Source: an uncultured Clostridia bacterium (GTDB lineage Bacteria > Bacillota > Clostridia > UBA1381). From it: a stretch of 34,498 nucleotides of DNA. This document shows, in pieces, positions 22,088 through 29,670 of the stretch. Position 1 is the first letter of the stretch; each line of letters opens with the position of its first letter. The translations under genes were made by a program, and so were the position numbers. Where the stretch lies: positions 1-34,498 of the forward strand of contig CANQQS010000010.1 of assembly GCA_947626045.1 (NCBI GenBank), written 5' to 3'. A model generated the notes under the pieces. It was not told the DNA's origin, ran no database searches, and was given only the letters and a program-made list of their open reading frames with translations.

Positions 22088-25000
22088 TTATTCTGCAGAT
22101 ACCTTACATGTGATTGTATTTGCAGGATCAGCCGTATCCTGGAACGTATACTCATGCTCGGTATTAACCAGGTTTGCGTCAGGATACAGCTTGCCAAGCT
22201 CGGTTGCTACAATTGAAGCCCACTTGTTAGCCGCATTGTATGTCGAGTGGAGTCTGTCTGATACATTCCATGTCGCCAGTGCAAATTCCTGAGTAAACTT
22301 GGTGTCGGTGCCTGTGCCGTACAAGCCTGAGAGGAAATCAAAGCTGAGCTGTGACAAATCTATATACTTTGTATCAAGCTCTTTAACTAAGTCTTCCATG
22401 TAAGATGTCCATGCAACACTTCCGTTGTAGTCATGATGTGAAGCGTTCGGCGATACGAGAACAACCTCAACGCCCTTTTCGCGCGCTTCATTAACCATAT
22501 TTCTCACAGCGGTCTTCATCTTATCCTCTGTCTCATATGTCTTATCGTTGTAGCCGCTCTCAAGTACGAGGTAGTCGCCCGCCTGAGCACTCTCTCTAAC
22601 CTGTGTGAACGCGCTGCTGTAAAGACCGGGAGCCGTTACGCCGGAGTTGCCGAGGTCAACAACCTCAACATCATCCGTGATGTAGTCCTGAAGAACCTGA
22701 CCCCAACCCGTCTGAGCAAGTTTGTTATCGGGGCTGCCGCCGTTGTAATAGATACATACGAGCGAATCGCCGAGAGTGTACATCTTCGGAACTCTTGTAA
22801 CGATTGACGGAGCCTTTGTTATGCTTATATCAGCCGCTACGCCTGTATCATCGTATGTCTGGATTGTAACATAGCCTTCTTTCACAACTATATCATGAGC
22901 CGTATAAGATGTTACCGTATTACCCCCCTGGAGCAGGTTGTTGACAAGCATCTGTTCGTTTGCATAGATGTCGCCGCGCACGCCTGATGCGTTTGTTATC
23001 GCAAAGTTGTATGTGTCCGCGGGAATAGCTATAGTCTCGCCTACAACATGACCGCTTGAATTGCCGGCAATATGAGTATTGAATATCGGAGCAACTTCTA
23101 CCTTAGCCGCGCCTGTTGTGTCAACTGTAATCGTAGTCGCACCTGTAGCTTCCTCTGTCTTGGTTTCCGTCTTTAACGGTTCAACTGATGCAAGGCTCTT
23201 CCAATAGAATACCTTCGAGCCTTCGGCAGCCGTCATGTCAATCTCGTCGCCCGCAGCAACAGCTACCGGTTCCGCAACGCTCGTGAGAACGCCGTCCGTA
23301 TATGTAGCCGTAATCTTAACGCCCGCTTCGGCAGCAACTGTCTTTGACGTCGGAGGAACAATGCCCGAAGGAGCGTCAACCTCTTCCTGTTTAACAAGAT
23401 TTCCGTCAGCGTCAGCTGTCGTTACGAGATACTTATCCGCAGCAACTATACCCTTCAAATCAACTTCGGTGGAAGCCGAGTCTGCCGCAACGTCTGCAGT
23501 AATGTAATATGCGGCTACGATTACAGGAATGTCAACCTTAGACACTGCCGTGCCGTTCGTTACCGTAGCGGTTACCGTTGTTGTACCGGCAGCTACAACT
23601 GTTAGTTCACCGCTTGCCGCGTCAATCGTCGCAACGCCCTCATCAGATGAAGTCCATACAGGAGCAGGCATTACGTCCTTAACCTCGTCATCACAGCCGT
23701 CAACAGCGGATGTGATGACATACTGACCCTTATCACCCGCCTTGTTATTGTAAGCGAGAGGACCGTCTGCCTTAAGAGTAAGCTCCTGATAATCCGCGAT
23801 TGCAACTTCCAGCTCACCCTTCTTATCGTTGCTTGCAGAGCTTACAGCGATAATCTTTACTGTGCCCGGAGCTGCAGCATCCGTTATTGAAAGCACACCT
23901 TCGGCGCTGAGTGTAACACCTTCATATGTTGCGGGTTCCATTGACCAAGTGAATGTTTCACCGTCCGAGTCAACAGTGGGAACAGCTTTATATTCTCTTG
24001 TTACAGTCTTACCTTGGATCTTCGCTACCGTCGCATCGCCGTCAATGTCCATAGCGTTTTCATCTACATTTACGGAAGAAGCCGTAAGGAGATTCTTAAC
24101 TGTCATGCCGAACGCGTTTGTCTGTCTGTAATTACCTATTGTAACTCTGTTTATGCTCAGATCTGTTGCTCCCGAGAACGGAAGTGTGAAGAATTGTCCG
24201 TTAAAGTTTACAACAAGCTTGCTTCCGATTACGGAAAATTCTACAGGATATGTCGTCGCGCTGTCTACCGTTCCGATCGAAGCAAAATCCGTAAAGTTCT
24301 TCGTATCGCCGCTTCCGTTACAATCTGTGCTTATGCTGTTTGCGGTGAACGCAAACAGACCCTCCTTCGTATTCTGAAGACCGAATAATATTGCTCCATT
24401 ACTGCTCTTGAATGCTGTTGTAGCCTGGGCGTTCGAGTCCGAGCCGAGCGTACCCGGAATAAAGTCAAACGCTATGCGCAGTTTTCCCGTTTCCGGCATT
24501 GATATTACAGACGGTAATGTAAATGTCTGCGATCTGCCGCTCGGAGTGTATACCGTTGCGCTGTCATATGTAATAATATCGCTGTTTGCAATGTTGACCG
24601 TTGTTGTCGCTTCTTTGCTCTCGCCGTTAAGCGTTACCTTTGCGATAACGTCAAATACTTCAACATCTTTTCCTTCAGCAGCCTTAAAATCTTTCGAAAC
24701 GCTTACAACGCCGTCCGCGATTGTAACCGCCGGATTAGCTGTTGTTGTGCCTGTCGGGAAGATGCTCCATTCCGTTGTATAGCCGCTCTCAACGGGAATA
24801 TTCTTTTGGTCGATTACTTCCGTTGTGAACGCAGCCGAAGTGTTCGGTGTATCGCCTGCCGCAGCCGATACCGTTCCCTGACCGTCCTTAATCGTAACAG
24901 AACCCGGAACAGCCGTGTATACCTGCGGATTTATTACAGCGTCAGCCGTGCCGCCCGCAGCCGTAACCTCGATTGTTCCTTCAAAATTGTCTTCTTCGCC

Positions 25001-26581
25001 TTCTGTAGCTTCATACGCGTCCTTTGACACCGTTACTGCATACGCGTCCTTAATCGGAACGATTGCCGACGAAACACCTGTGGCATCCGTAAGCGGAAGC
25101 GTGAATGAATCAAGCTTAACCGTAGCGCCTTCAACCGCTGTGCCGTCTGTCTGCTTAACCGTAACAGTCGCGTTAGCGTAATTCGACGGGCCAACCTGCT
25201 TAACAACAAGGTTGTCTATCGAAACCGATGAAGCCGCGCCGTAAGCAGCGATTTTGCCTACTGCGTCGCCGGCAGCGGTAAAGCTCTTCGCGTCAAGAAG
25301 CTTACCGTCCTTGTCTGTAATTGAAAGATTAACATTCTTTGCACTGTTAATCTGCATATTAACATTTACCCACTGAGTCAGCGGAATGTTCGCATTGTTC
25401 GCAGCCGACAGATACGGGTCGTTTACAACCTCACCGCCGCTGCTGGTCTGGCTGCTTGTGATTCCGAAGAACTGAAGTGTTGACGCCGCGTCCGCGAAGT
25501 ACATATCAAAATCTATATCGAGCTGACCGTCAAGTGCAGCGAAAGCGGGAATTGCACATTCATCGTTAAATGTAACGCTCGCGCCTCTCTGGCTCGTAGC
25601 GGTACCGCCCGATACGAAAGTAAGATACTTCGTCTCGTTGCCGTCAAGAGCCGCCGTGCCGATTGAAAGCGTAGACGTGTTGTCGCCGCCGGAGCCTCTC
25701 GCGCCAACAGCAGTGTTGAGCTTGCCGAGCGTACCGGTTTGCTCTGCCGTACCCTGACCTGCAAGACCTGTTGAGTCATATGAATCAAAATTATCATTAT
25801 AATATTCGGTTGTCGGAACCGTCGAAGGGTCTTTTGTCGGACCCGGAGTAGCCGTCGGCTCGGGTTCTTCCGTCGGCTCTGCGGTAGCCACCGGCTCTGC
25901 CGGAGTAAGTACCGAACCCGGTGTTACCGTAAAGTTAGCGAAATATGTATCATTATGCTGTGTCGATACAAGTCTGATAGCCTTTAACGTCGTGTCAACG
26001 TCCGCAAACGCCGGAACATTCTGTGTTGTACCTACCGCCGCGCCCGTGGAATCCTTTACGGAAACCGTAATAAAGTCAGCAGCGTCCTTCTTATTATAGT
26101 CAACAACCACATTGACGTTATACCAGCCCGCCGTCGCCGTCTGGAACTGTATAGCTGCGTTGTCGTTCGCTGTTGCGCTATCGCCTCCGGCGTAAATCAA
26201 TCCGCTTGTGTTATTTGCCGCAACCTGAGCGAAAGCCTTAGCTGTGTCGTATACAACCGCGTCATCACTCTGCAGCATAATTCTGAAGGTTCTTCCGACA
26301 CTCGGATCCGTGTAAACGTCCGTATTGATTGTCACGGTACCCGATGAAACACTGCTTACCGGCGCGAAAACGTTCTTTGCCGAAACATGAAGCACGTCGT
26401 CCTTGCCCGCATATGTTATTGTTTCCATCTCTCCCGGAGTTGTGCCTTCAGCGCCGAGCTGCCACGTCGGTGTCGCAGGGTCGTCCGGCTCCGCGCTCGC
26501 CGGAATCACCATCGCCGCGAACGACGATGCTGTTATTGCCAACGCGGTGAGCATTGACAAAAGTTTTTTTGTTTTTTTCAT
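22088..26581 (-). CDS. Secreted multidomain SGNH esterase, rhamnogalacturonan-acetylesterase-like (1497 aa)
   Basis: A signal peptide (MKKTKKLL...IPASA) is probably cleaved after residue 30. Residues about 38-222 form a beta-rich, carbohydrate-binding-like domain; 224-258 is a Pro/Thr/Glu linker. A second lectin-like domain spans about 260-465, followed by Ig-like and carboxypeptidase-regulatory-like units and two bacterial Ig-like (Big_2) modules (VWTSSDEGVATIDAASGELTV). The C-terminal part, from about 1265, is an SGNH hydrolase: GDS at 1271-1273, SGYND near 1340, and DRLH with catalytic Asp and His near 1440-1443, resembling CE12 rhamnogalacturonan acetylesterases. It would deacetylate pectin outside the cell. 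There is no sortase motif or S-layer domain at the C-terminus. It is transcribed alone from the promoter at 26648-26676. Confidence 0.85.
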   Translation of the reverse strand: MKKTKKLLSMLTALAITASSFAAMVIPASAEPDDPATPTWQLGAEGTTPGEMETITYAGKDDVLHVSAKNVFAPVSSVSSGTVTINTDVYTDPSVGRTFRIMLQSDDAVVYDTAKAFAQVAANNTSGLIYAGGDSATANDNAAIQFQTATAGWYNVNVVVDYNKKDAADFITVSVKDSTGAAVGTTQNVPAFADVDTTLKAIRLVSTQHNDTYFANFTVTPGSVLTPAEPVATAEPTEEPEPTATPGPTKDPSTVPTTEYYNDNFDSYDSTGLAGQGTAEQTGTLGKLNTAVGARGSGGDNTSTLSIGTAALDGNETKYLTFVSGGTATSQRGASVTFNDECAIPAFAALDGQLDIDFDMYFADAASTLQFFGITSSQTSSGGEVVNDPYLSAANNANIPLTQWVNVNMQINSAKNVNLSITDKDGKLLDAKSFTAAGDAVGKIAAYGAASSVSIDNLVVKQVGPSNYANATVTVKQTDGTAVEGATVKLDSFTLPLTDATGVSSAIVPIKDAYAVTVSKDAYEATEGEEDNFEGTIEVTAAGGTADAVINPQVYTAVPGSVTIKDGQGTVSAAAGDTPNTSAAFTTEVIDQKNIPVESGYTTEWSIFPTGTTTANPAVTIADGVVSVSKDFKAAEGKDVEVFDVIAKVTLNGESKEATTTVNIANSDIITYDSATVYTPSGRSQTFTLPSVISMPETGKLRIAFDFIPGTLGSDSNAQATTAFKSSNGAILFGLQNTKEGLFAFTANSISTDCNGSGDTKNFTDFASIGTVDSATTYPVEFSVIGSKLVVNFNGQFFTLPFSGATDLSINRVTIGNYRQTNAFGMTVKNLLTASSVNVDENAMDIDGDATVAKIQGKTVTREYKAVPTVDSDGETFTWSMEPATYEGVTLSAEGVLSITDAAAPGTVKIIAVSSASNDKKGELEVAIADYQELTLKADGPLAYNNKAGDKGQYVITSAVDGCDDEVKDVMPAPVWTSSDEGVATIDAASGELTVVAAGTTTVTATVTNGTAVSKVDIPVIVAAYYITADVAADSASTEVDLKGIVAADKYLVTTADADGNLVKQEEVDAPSGIVPPTSKTVAAEAGVKITATYTDGVLTSVAEPVAVAAGDEIDMTAAEGSKVFYWKSLASVEPLKTETKTEEATGATTITVDTTGAAKVEVAPIFNTHIAGNSSGHVVGETIAIPADTYNFAITNASGVRGDIYANEQMLVNNLLQGGNTVTSYTAHDIVVKEGYVTIQTYDDTGVAADISITKAPSIVTRVPKMYTLGDSLVCIYYNGGSPDNKLAQTGWGQVLQDYITDDVEVVDLGNSGVTAPGLYSSAFTQVRESAQAGDYLVLESGYNDKTYETEDKMKTAVRNMVNEAREKGVEVVLVSPNASHHDYNGSVAWTSYMEDLVKELDTKYIDLSQLSFDFLSGLYGTGTDTKFTQEFALATWNVSDRLHSTYNAANKWASIVATELGKLYPDANLVNTEHEYTFQDTADPANTITCKVSAE

Positions 26582-26647
26582 AAAACCTCTCCCTTTCTCT
26601 TTTTATTCCGCGTGTTTATCGCACACCACGCAGATTATACTATATCT

Positions 26648-26676
26648 ATTATACACCTGTTACAATTTATTTACAA
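26648..26676 (-). promoter_or_regulatory. Promoter of the large esterase gene
   Basis: Minus strand TTGTAA, 17 bases, TATAAT, about 66 bases before the ATG at 26581. Confidence 0.7.
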
Positions 26677-26677
26677 T

Positions 26678-26711
26678 GTAAAAAACCGCCCTGCAAAAAG
26701 TCGGTTTTTTG
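26678..26711 (-). terminator. Terminator of the CaCA antiporter gene
   Basis: Minus strand AAAAACCG (26710-26702 region) pairs with CGGTTTTT (26688-26681), followed by TTAC. The stem also folds on the plus strand. Confidence 0.75.
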
Positions 26712-26729
26712 AACAAAATTTACAAATTT

Positions 26730-27686
26730 TTATCTTATCAGCAGGTACGCGGTGTATGCGACGTACAAAAGCAGCATTACAATGCCCTCCGCGCGGTCTA
26801 TCCGCTTGCGCGTCGCCGCGGCTATGCAGAGCAGCAGCATTATCCCCACAAGCACGCACGCGTCGATAACACCGTTCATGTCCGTGCCGATCGTGCCTAT
26901 CGTCGCCGACATGCCGAGGATAAAGAGCAGGTTGAATATGTTCGAGCCGATAACGTTGCCGACCGCGATGTCGTTCTGATTTTTGCGCGACGCGACGACC
27001 GACGTTACAAGCTCCGGCAGGCTCGTGCCGATTGCGACGACCGTCAGCGCGACGACTGTTTCCGACAGTCCCGCGATTAGCGCGAGTGATTTCGCGCCGT
27101 ATACCGTCAGTTCGCCGCCCGCGATTACGCCCGCAAGTCCCAGTATCACAAACAACGCGCATTTGAGTCCCGACATGTCCGCGTCACCGCTCGCTTCCGG
27201 CGGTTCGAGTGCAGCTTTCTTTTTGCCCGATATGACGGAGTAGGTCATGAATATTACAAAGCATACGAGCAGAATTATTCCGTCGATACGCGTCAGCGCG
27301 AGGTCGCCGTGGTTCAGCGTCAGTATGAGTATCGGTAAAAGTACGGTAACGGCGGTGCAGAACGGCAGGTCGCGGCGGAGTATGTCCTTTTTTACCATTA
27401 TCGGCGCGAAAAGTGCGCTTGCGCCGAGTACGACGAGCGTGTTGAATGTGTTTGAGCCGATTACGTTGCCGATTGCAATCTCATTGCTGCCCTGTATGGA
27501 CGCGGTTATCGATACAGCCGCCTCCGGCAGGCTTGTGCCGAATGCTACGACCGTAAGTCCGACGACGTAAGCCGGTATGCGCAGCTTCGCCGATATGGCG
27601 CACGCGCCGTCAACAAAGTAGTCCGCGCCTTTTACGAGCAGTATGAAGCCGCCGATAAGGCATATTATCATTAGCAGAATTTTCAT
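26730..27686 (-). CDS. CaCA-family cation antiporter, probably Mn2+ or Ca2+ exporter (318 aa)
   Basis: Ten-helix Na+/Ca2+-exchanger-like protein (YrbG type). Both alpha repeats carry the ion-binding GTSLPE (VVAFGTSLPEAAVS and VVAIGTSLPELVTS) and the matching NVIGSNTFN and NVIGSNIFN. Full length. An AAGGAGAG site precedes the ATG. The leader contains a yybP-ykoY-type Mn2+ riboswitch, which in other bacteria induces Mn2+ exporters (MntP, TMEM165-type and CaCA proteins). This makes Mn2+ efflux more likely than Ca2+ exchange; the leader is the only evidence for this. Confidence 0.9.
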   Translation of the reverse strand: MKILLMIICLIGGFILLVKGADYFVDGACAISAKLRIPAYVVGLTVVAFGTSLPEAAVSITASIQGSNEIAIGNVIGSNTFNTLVVLGASALFAPIMVKKDILRRDLPFCTAVTVLLPILILTLNHGDLALTRIDGIILLVCFVIFMTYSVISGKKKAALEPPEASGDADMSGLKCALFVILGLAGVIAGGELTVYGAKSLALIAGLSETVVALTVVAIGTSLPELVTSVVASRKNQNDIAVGNVIGSNIFNLLFILGMSATIGTIGTDMNGVIDACVLVGIMLLLCIAAATRKRIDRAEGIVMLLLYVAYTAYLLIR

Positions 27687-27711
27687 TTTTTTCTCTCCTT
27701 TTTCGGGTAGT

Positions 27712-27841
27712 AAATAAAAAGACCTTTACCACGCGCATAAACGTGATAAAAGTCTTGTTCCTTACAGAATGGACGGGATTTCTCCGGGTCTGTCGTCCCA
27801 TTCATCGCGCCGCAGCGCGCGAACTACTCCCCTTTATTACT
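27712..27841 (-). promoter_or_regulatory. yybP-ykoY (Mn2+) riboswitch with terminator
   Basis: Reading the minus strand from the start site, AATAAAGGGGAGTAG (27838-27824) matches the hallmark 5' sequence of the yybP-ykoY aptamer, and AACAAGACTTTTATC matches its 3' strand (GCAAGACCUUU in the Lactococcus lactis aptamer). The two paired segments are separated by two hairpins, including GAATGGGACG/CGTCCATTC. The 3' strand ACTTTTAT (about 27747-27754) also forms the 5' arm of a 15-bp terminator (27742-27756 with 27719-27733) that ends in TTTTTATTT. Aptamer closure and terminator are therefore exclusive, which predicts an ON switch by metal. Confidence 0.88.
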
Positions 27842-27846
27842 CTGTT

Positions 27847-27875
27847 ATTGTATTATATTACGCGCGGTTTGTCAA
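27847..27875 (-). promoter_or_regulatory. Promoter of the riboswitch-antiporter transcript
   Basis: Minus strand TTGACA, 17 bases, TACAAT; transcription would start near 27840, exactly at the 5' edge of the aptamer. Confidence 0.85.
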
Positions 27876-27942
27876 CAGTTTATTGACATTTGTTTACATT
27901 TTTCCCGTTTTTTTCATTTTTGATACATGGGATTTAATAACA

Positions 27943-27971
27943 TTGACGCGCGCGCGGAAAAAGTTTATAAT
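27943..27971 (+). promoter_or_regulatory. Promoter of the transglycosylase-like gene
   Basis: TTGACG (27943-27948), 17-base spacer, TATAAT (27966-27971), 36 bases before the ATG. Confidence 0.85.
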
Positions 27972-28007
27972 GTATGTGGGTATTATAATATTGTGAGGTG
28001 TGTACAT

Positions 28008-29006
28008 ATGAAAAGGCTTGCGTGTCTTTTGCTTGCCGCGGCTGTGACAGTATCGGGTGTGTGTGCGTATGCGAACGGCGTTATCCCCGACCACAGCGGC
28101 ACAAGCATGGACGGAATTGAGATCGGTACAATGCAGCTTAACAGTGCGGTCAAGTCGTATTCGGATTTGTTCCGTCAGGCGGGCGACCGGTACGGCGTTG
28201 ACCCGAATTTGCTCGCCGCAATTTGTATGCAGGAGAGTTCGGGACGTAATTTGAGCTACCGCGAGGACGGCAGCGAGTACCCCGCGTGGGGGATTATGCA
28301 GATCGAGTACACGCTCGGTGACAGCTTCGCCGAATTCGGTAAAAGGACGACCGGTGAGGAGTGGACGCTCGAGGACAGGCTTGTGCCGGAAAAGGCTGTG
28401 CCGTTCGCGGCGTATTTGATTTCGCAGTCGCTTATTCGGTACGACTGTGATTATATGAAGATGATCCAGTCGTATAATTTCGGTCAAACGGTGCTTAACA
28501 GGATCGTTGAGGCGAAGGGTGACGATTGGCTCGCGGAGCGTGCGAACGCCGCGGCGTACGCCGATAATTGGCAGTATGAAACGTACGGCGACGCGGAGTA
28601 TATAGAGCATGTGCTGAGGTATTACCACAACGATATTCCGTACGTCGGCGCGAAGGTGAGACTGAACGGCGAGCTTTTACATTTTGACGACCAGTACCCC
28701 GTGCTTGAGACGGTGAACGGTGATACATACACGCTTATTCCCATTCGCGGCATAAGTGAGGCGCTTGACGCGGACGTGAGCTGGAACGGTAAGACGCGGG
28801 CGGTCACAATTAAAAAGGACAGGCATAAGATGATTTTGTTCGTCGGCTCCGACAGCGCGCTGTTCGACGGTGAGGACGTAGAGCTCGATATTCCAGCTAT
28901 GATTAAAAATAACCGTACCATGGTGCCGCTGCGGTTCGTAATGGAGGCGTTTGACGTAAGCGTCGATTGGGACGGCAGTACACGGACGGTTGTGATTGAA
29001 AAGTAG
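28008..29006 (+). CDS. Secreted lysozyme-like transglycosylase with copper-amine-oxidase-N-like domain (332 aa)
   Basis: ATG 28008 follows GAGGTGTG and begins a signal peptide (MKRLACLLLAAAVTVSGVCAYA). Residues about 50-190 are a lysozyme-like SLT domain: RYGVDPNLLAAICMQESSGRN, with probable catalytic Glu76, and WGIMQIE. Residues about 212-332 are a Cu_amine_oxidN1-type domain (LIPIRGISEALDADVSWNGKTRAVTI and MVPLRFVMEAFDVSVDWDGSTRTVVIEK, two repeats), a wall-associated module common in Clostridia. It would cleave peptidoglycan at the cell surface. The stop codon is directly followed by the promoter of the first small-peptide cassette. Confidence 0.88.
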   Translation: MKRLACLLLAAAVTVSGVCAYANGVIPDHSGTSMDGIEIGTMQLNSAVKSYSDLFRQAGDRYGVDPNLLAAICMQESSGRNLSYREDGSEYPAWGIMQIEYTLGDSFAEFGKRTTGEEWTLEDRLVPEKAVPFAAYLISQSLIRYDCDYMKMIQSYNFGQTVLNRIVEAKGDDWLAERANAAAYADNWQYETYGDAEYIEHVLRYYHNDIPYVGAKVRLNGELLHFDDQYPVLETVNGDTYTLIPIRGISEALDADVSWNGKTRAVTIKKDRHKMILFVGSDSALFDGEDVELDIPAMIKNNRTMVPLRFVMEAFDVSVDWDGSTRTVVIEK

Positions 29007-29007
29007 C

Positions 29008-29036
29008 TTGACAAAATATGTGAAATGTGGTATAGT
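29008..29036 (+). promoter_or_regulatory. Opposing-RNA promoter, 29-kb cassette 1
   Basis: TTGACA (29008-29013), 17 bases, TATAGT (29031-29036). It starts two bases after the stop codon of the transglycosylase gene. Confidence 0.85.
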
Positions 29037-29042
29037 TTAGAT

Positions 29043-29155
29043 AACGAAGGAGCGGAAACATTCTGTTTCTATTCGTTTTAAGAGATTATTTGAGAATGAC
29101 ATCGTCATTCTACCCATAACCGTCCTATTTGCGAGATAGGGCGGTTATTTCTTTA
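29043..29155 (+). ncRNA. Putative opposing RNA of cassette 1 (about 110 nt)
   Basis: Runs from the predicted start site to the terminator ATAACCGTCCTAT / ATAGGGCGGTTAT (29116-29148) with U-rich tail TTATTTCTTT. It contains hairpin 1, GAAACA-TTC-TGTTTC (29055-29069), and hairpin 2, AGAATGAC-ATC-GTCATTCT (29093-29111). It overlaps only the last codons of the peptide ORF on the other strand. Confidence 0.7.
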
Positions 29156-29207
29156 TCCAGATTACAATTAGCAAAATTATGATTAAATCAATCGTTAATT
29201 CGCTCAT
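29145..29207 (-). CDS. 20-aa hydrophobic peptide, cassette 1
   Basis: Encodes MSELTIDLIIILLIVIWIKK. ATG at 29207 is preceded by GGAAAGGTGC, a usable ribosome site. The form is acidic N-terminus, one membrane-length helix and Lys-Lys C-terminus, typical of type I toxin peptides, but without the Fst proline or WL pattern. The same peptide is encoded in cassette 2 with one synonymous codon change (TTA to CTA), which supports translation. The final AAG AAA TAA codons also supply the U-tract of the opposing RNA terminator. The function as a toxin is inferred; it could be another small membrane protein. Confidence 0.72.
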   Translation of the reverse strand: MSELTIDLIIILLIVIWIKK

Positions 29208-29281
29208 ATAGCACCTTTCCGAAACAGACCGCCCCGCTCCGGTTATCAAGGTCTCACAGATTTCTCCGTCACCTGTCAATC

Positions 29282-29310
29282 AGTATATCATATTGGAATT
29301 TATATTTCAA
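29282..29310 (-). promoter_or_regulatory. Peptide mRNA promoter, cassette 1
   Basis: Minus strand TTGAAA (29310-29305), 17 bases, TATACT (29287-29282), giving a leader of about 68 nt before the ATG at 29207. Confidence 0.8.
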
Positions 29311-29343
29311 TATATTTGTTTTGAAATGTAAAAAGTTATATAC

Positions 29344-29372
29344 TTGACAAAATAAATGGAATGTGATATAGT
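29344..29372 (+). promoter_or_regulatory. Opposing-RNA promoter, 29-kb cassette 2
   Basis: TTGACA (29344-29349), 17 bases, TATAGT (29367-29372). Spacing and boxes are conserved with cassette 1. Confidence 0.85.
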
Positions 29373-29378
29373 TTAGAT

Positions 29379-29491
29379 AACGAAGGAGCGGAAACATTCT
29401 GTTTCTATCACTAATAGTTAATTATTTTGTAGAATTACATAAATTCTACCCATAACCGTCCTATTTGTGAGATAGGGCGGTTATTTCTTTA
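29379..29491 (+). ncRNA. Putative opposing RNA of cassette 2 (about 110 nt)
   Basis: Same layout as in cassette 1: hairpin 1 GAAACA-TTC-TGTTTC (29391-29405), hairpin 2 now GTAGAATT-ACATA-AATTCTAC (29429-29449), and the terminator at 29452-29484 with a U-rich tail. Hairpin 2 differs in both arms from copy 1 yet still pairs. Confidence 0.7.
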
Positions 29492-29543
29492 TCCAGATTA
29501 CAATTAGCAAAATTATGATTAGATCAATCGTTAATTCGCTCAT
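29481..29543 (-). CDS. 20-aa hydrophobic peptide, cassette 2
   Basis: The same 20-residue peptide as cassette 1, differing by a single synonymous base. GGAAAGGTAC precedes the ATG at 29543. Conservation of the protein next to a diverged RNA segment is evidence for selection on the peptide, or for a recent duplication in which only the RNA part has been allowed to change. Confidence 0.72.
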   Translation of the reverse strand: MSELTIDLIIILLIVIWIKK

Positions 29544-29617
29544 ACAGTACCTTTCCGAAACAGACCGCCCCGCTCCGGTTATCAAGGTCACACGGATTTT
29601 TCCGTCACCTGTCAATC

Positions 29618-29646
29618 AGTATATCATATTAAAGTGTATATTGCAA
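29618..29646 (-). promoter_or_regulatory. Peptide mRNA promoter, cassette 2
   Basis: Minus strand TTGCAA (29646-29641), 17 bases, TATACT (29623-29618). The -35 differs by one base from cassette 1. Confidence 0.78.
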
Positions 29647-29670
29647 TAGATTTGAAAATGTTAATGCGTT

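Noticed and set aside
27894-28628. A 244-codon minus frame opposite the transglycosylase gene
   Set aside because: The plus strand has a signal peptide, catalytic motifs, a promoter and a ribosome site.
29008-29646. Classical Fst/par toxin-antitoxin locus
   Set aside because: The peptide lacks the proline and C-terminal pattern of Fst-like toxins, and the repeated end segments are inverted rather than direct. The layout is similar, so it is reported as a related but distinct type.
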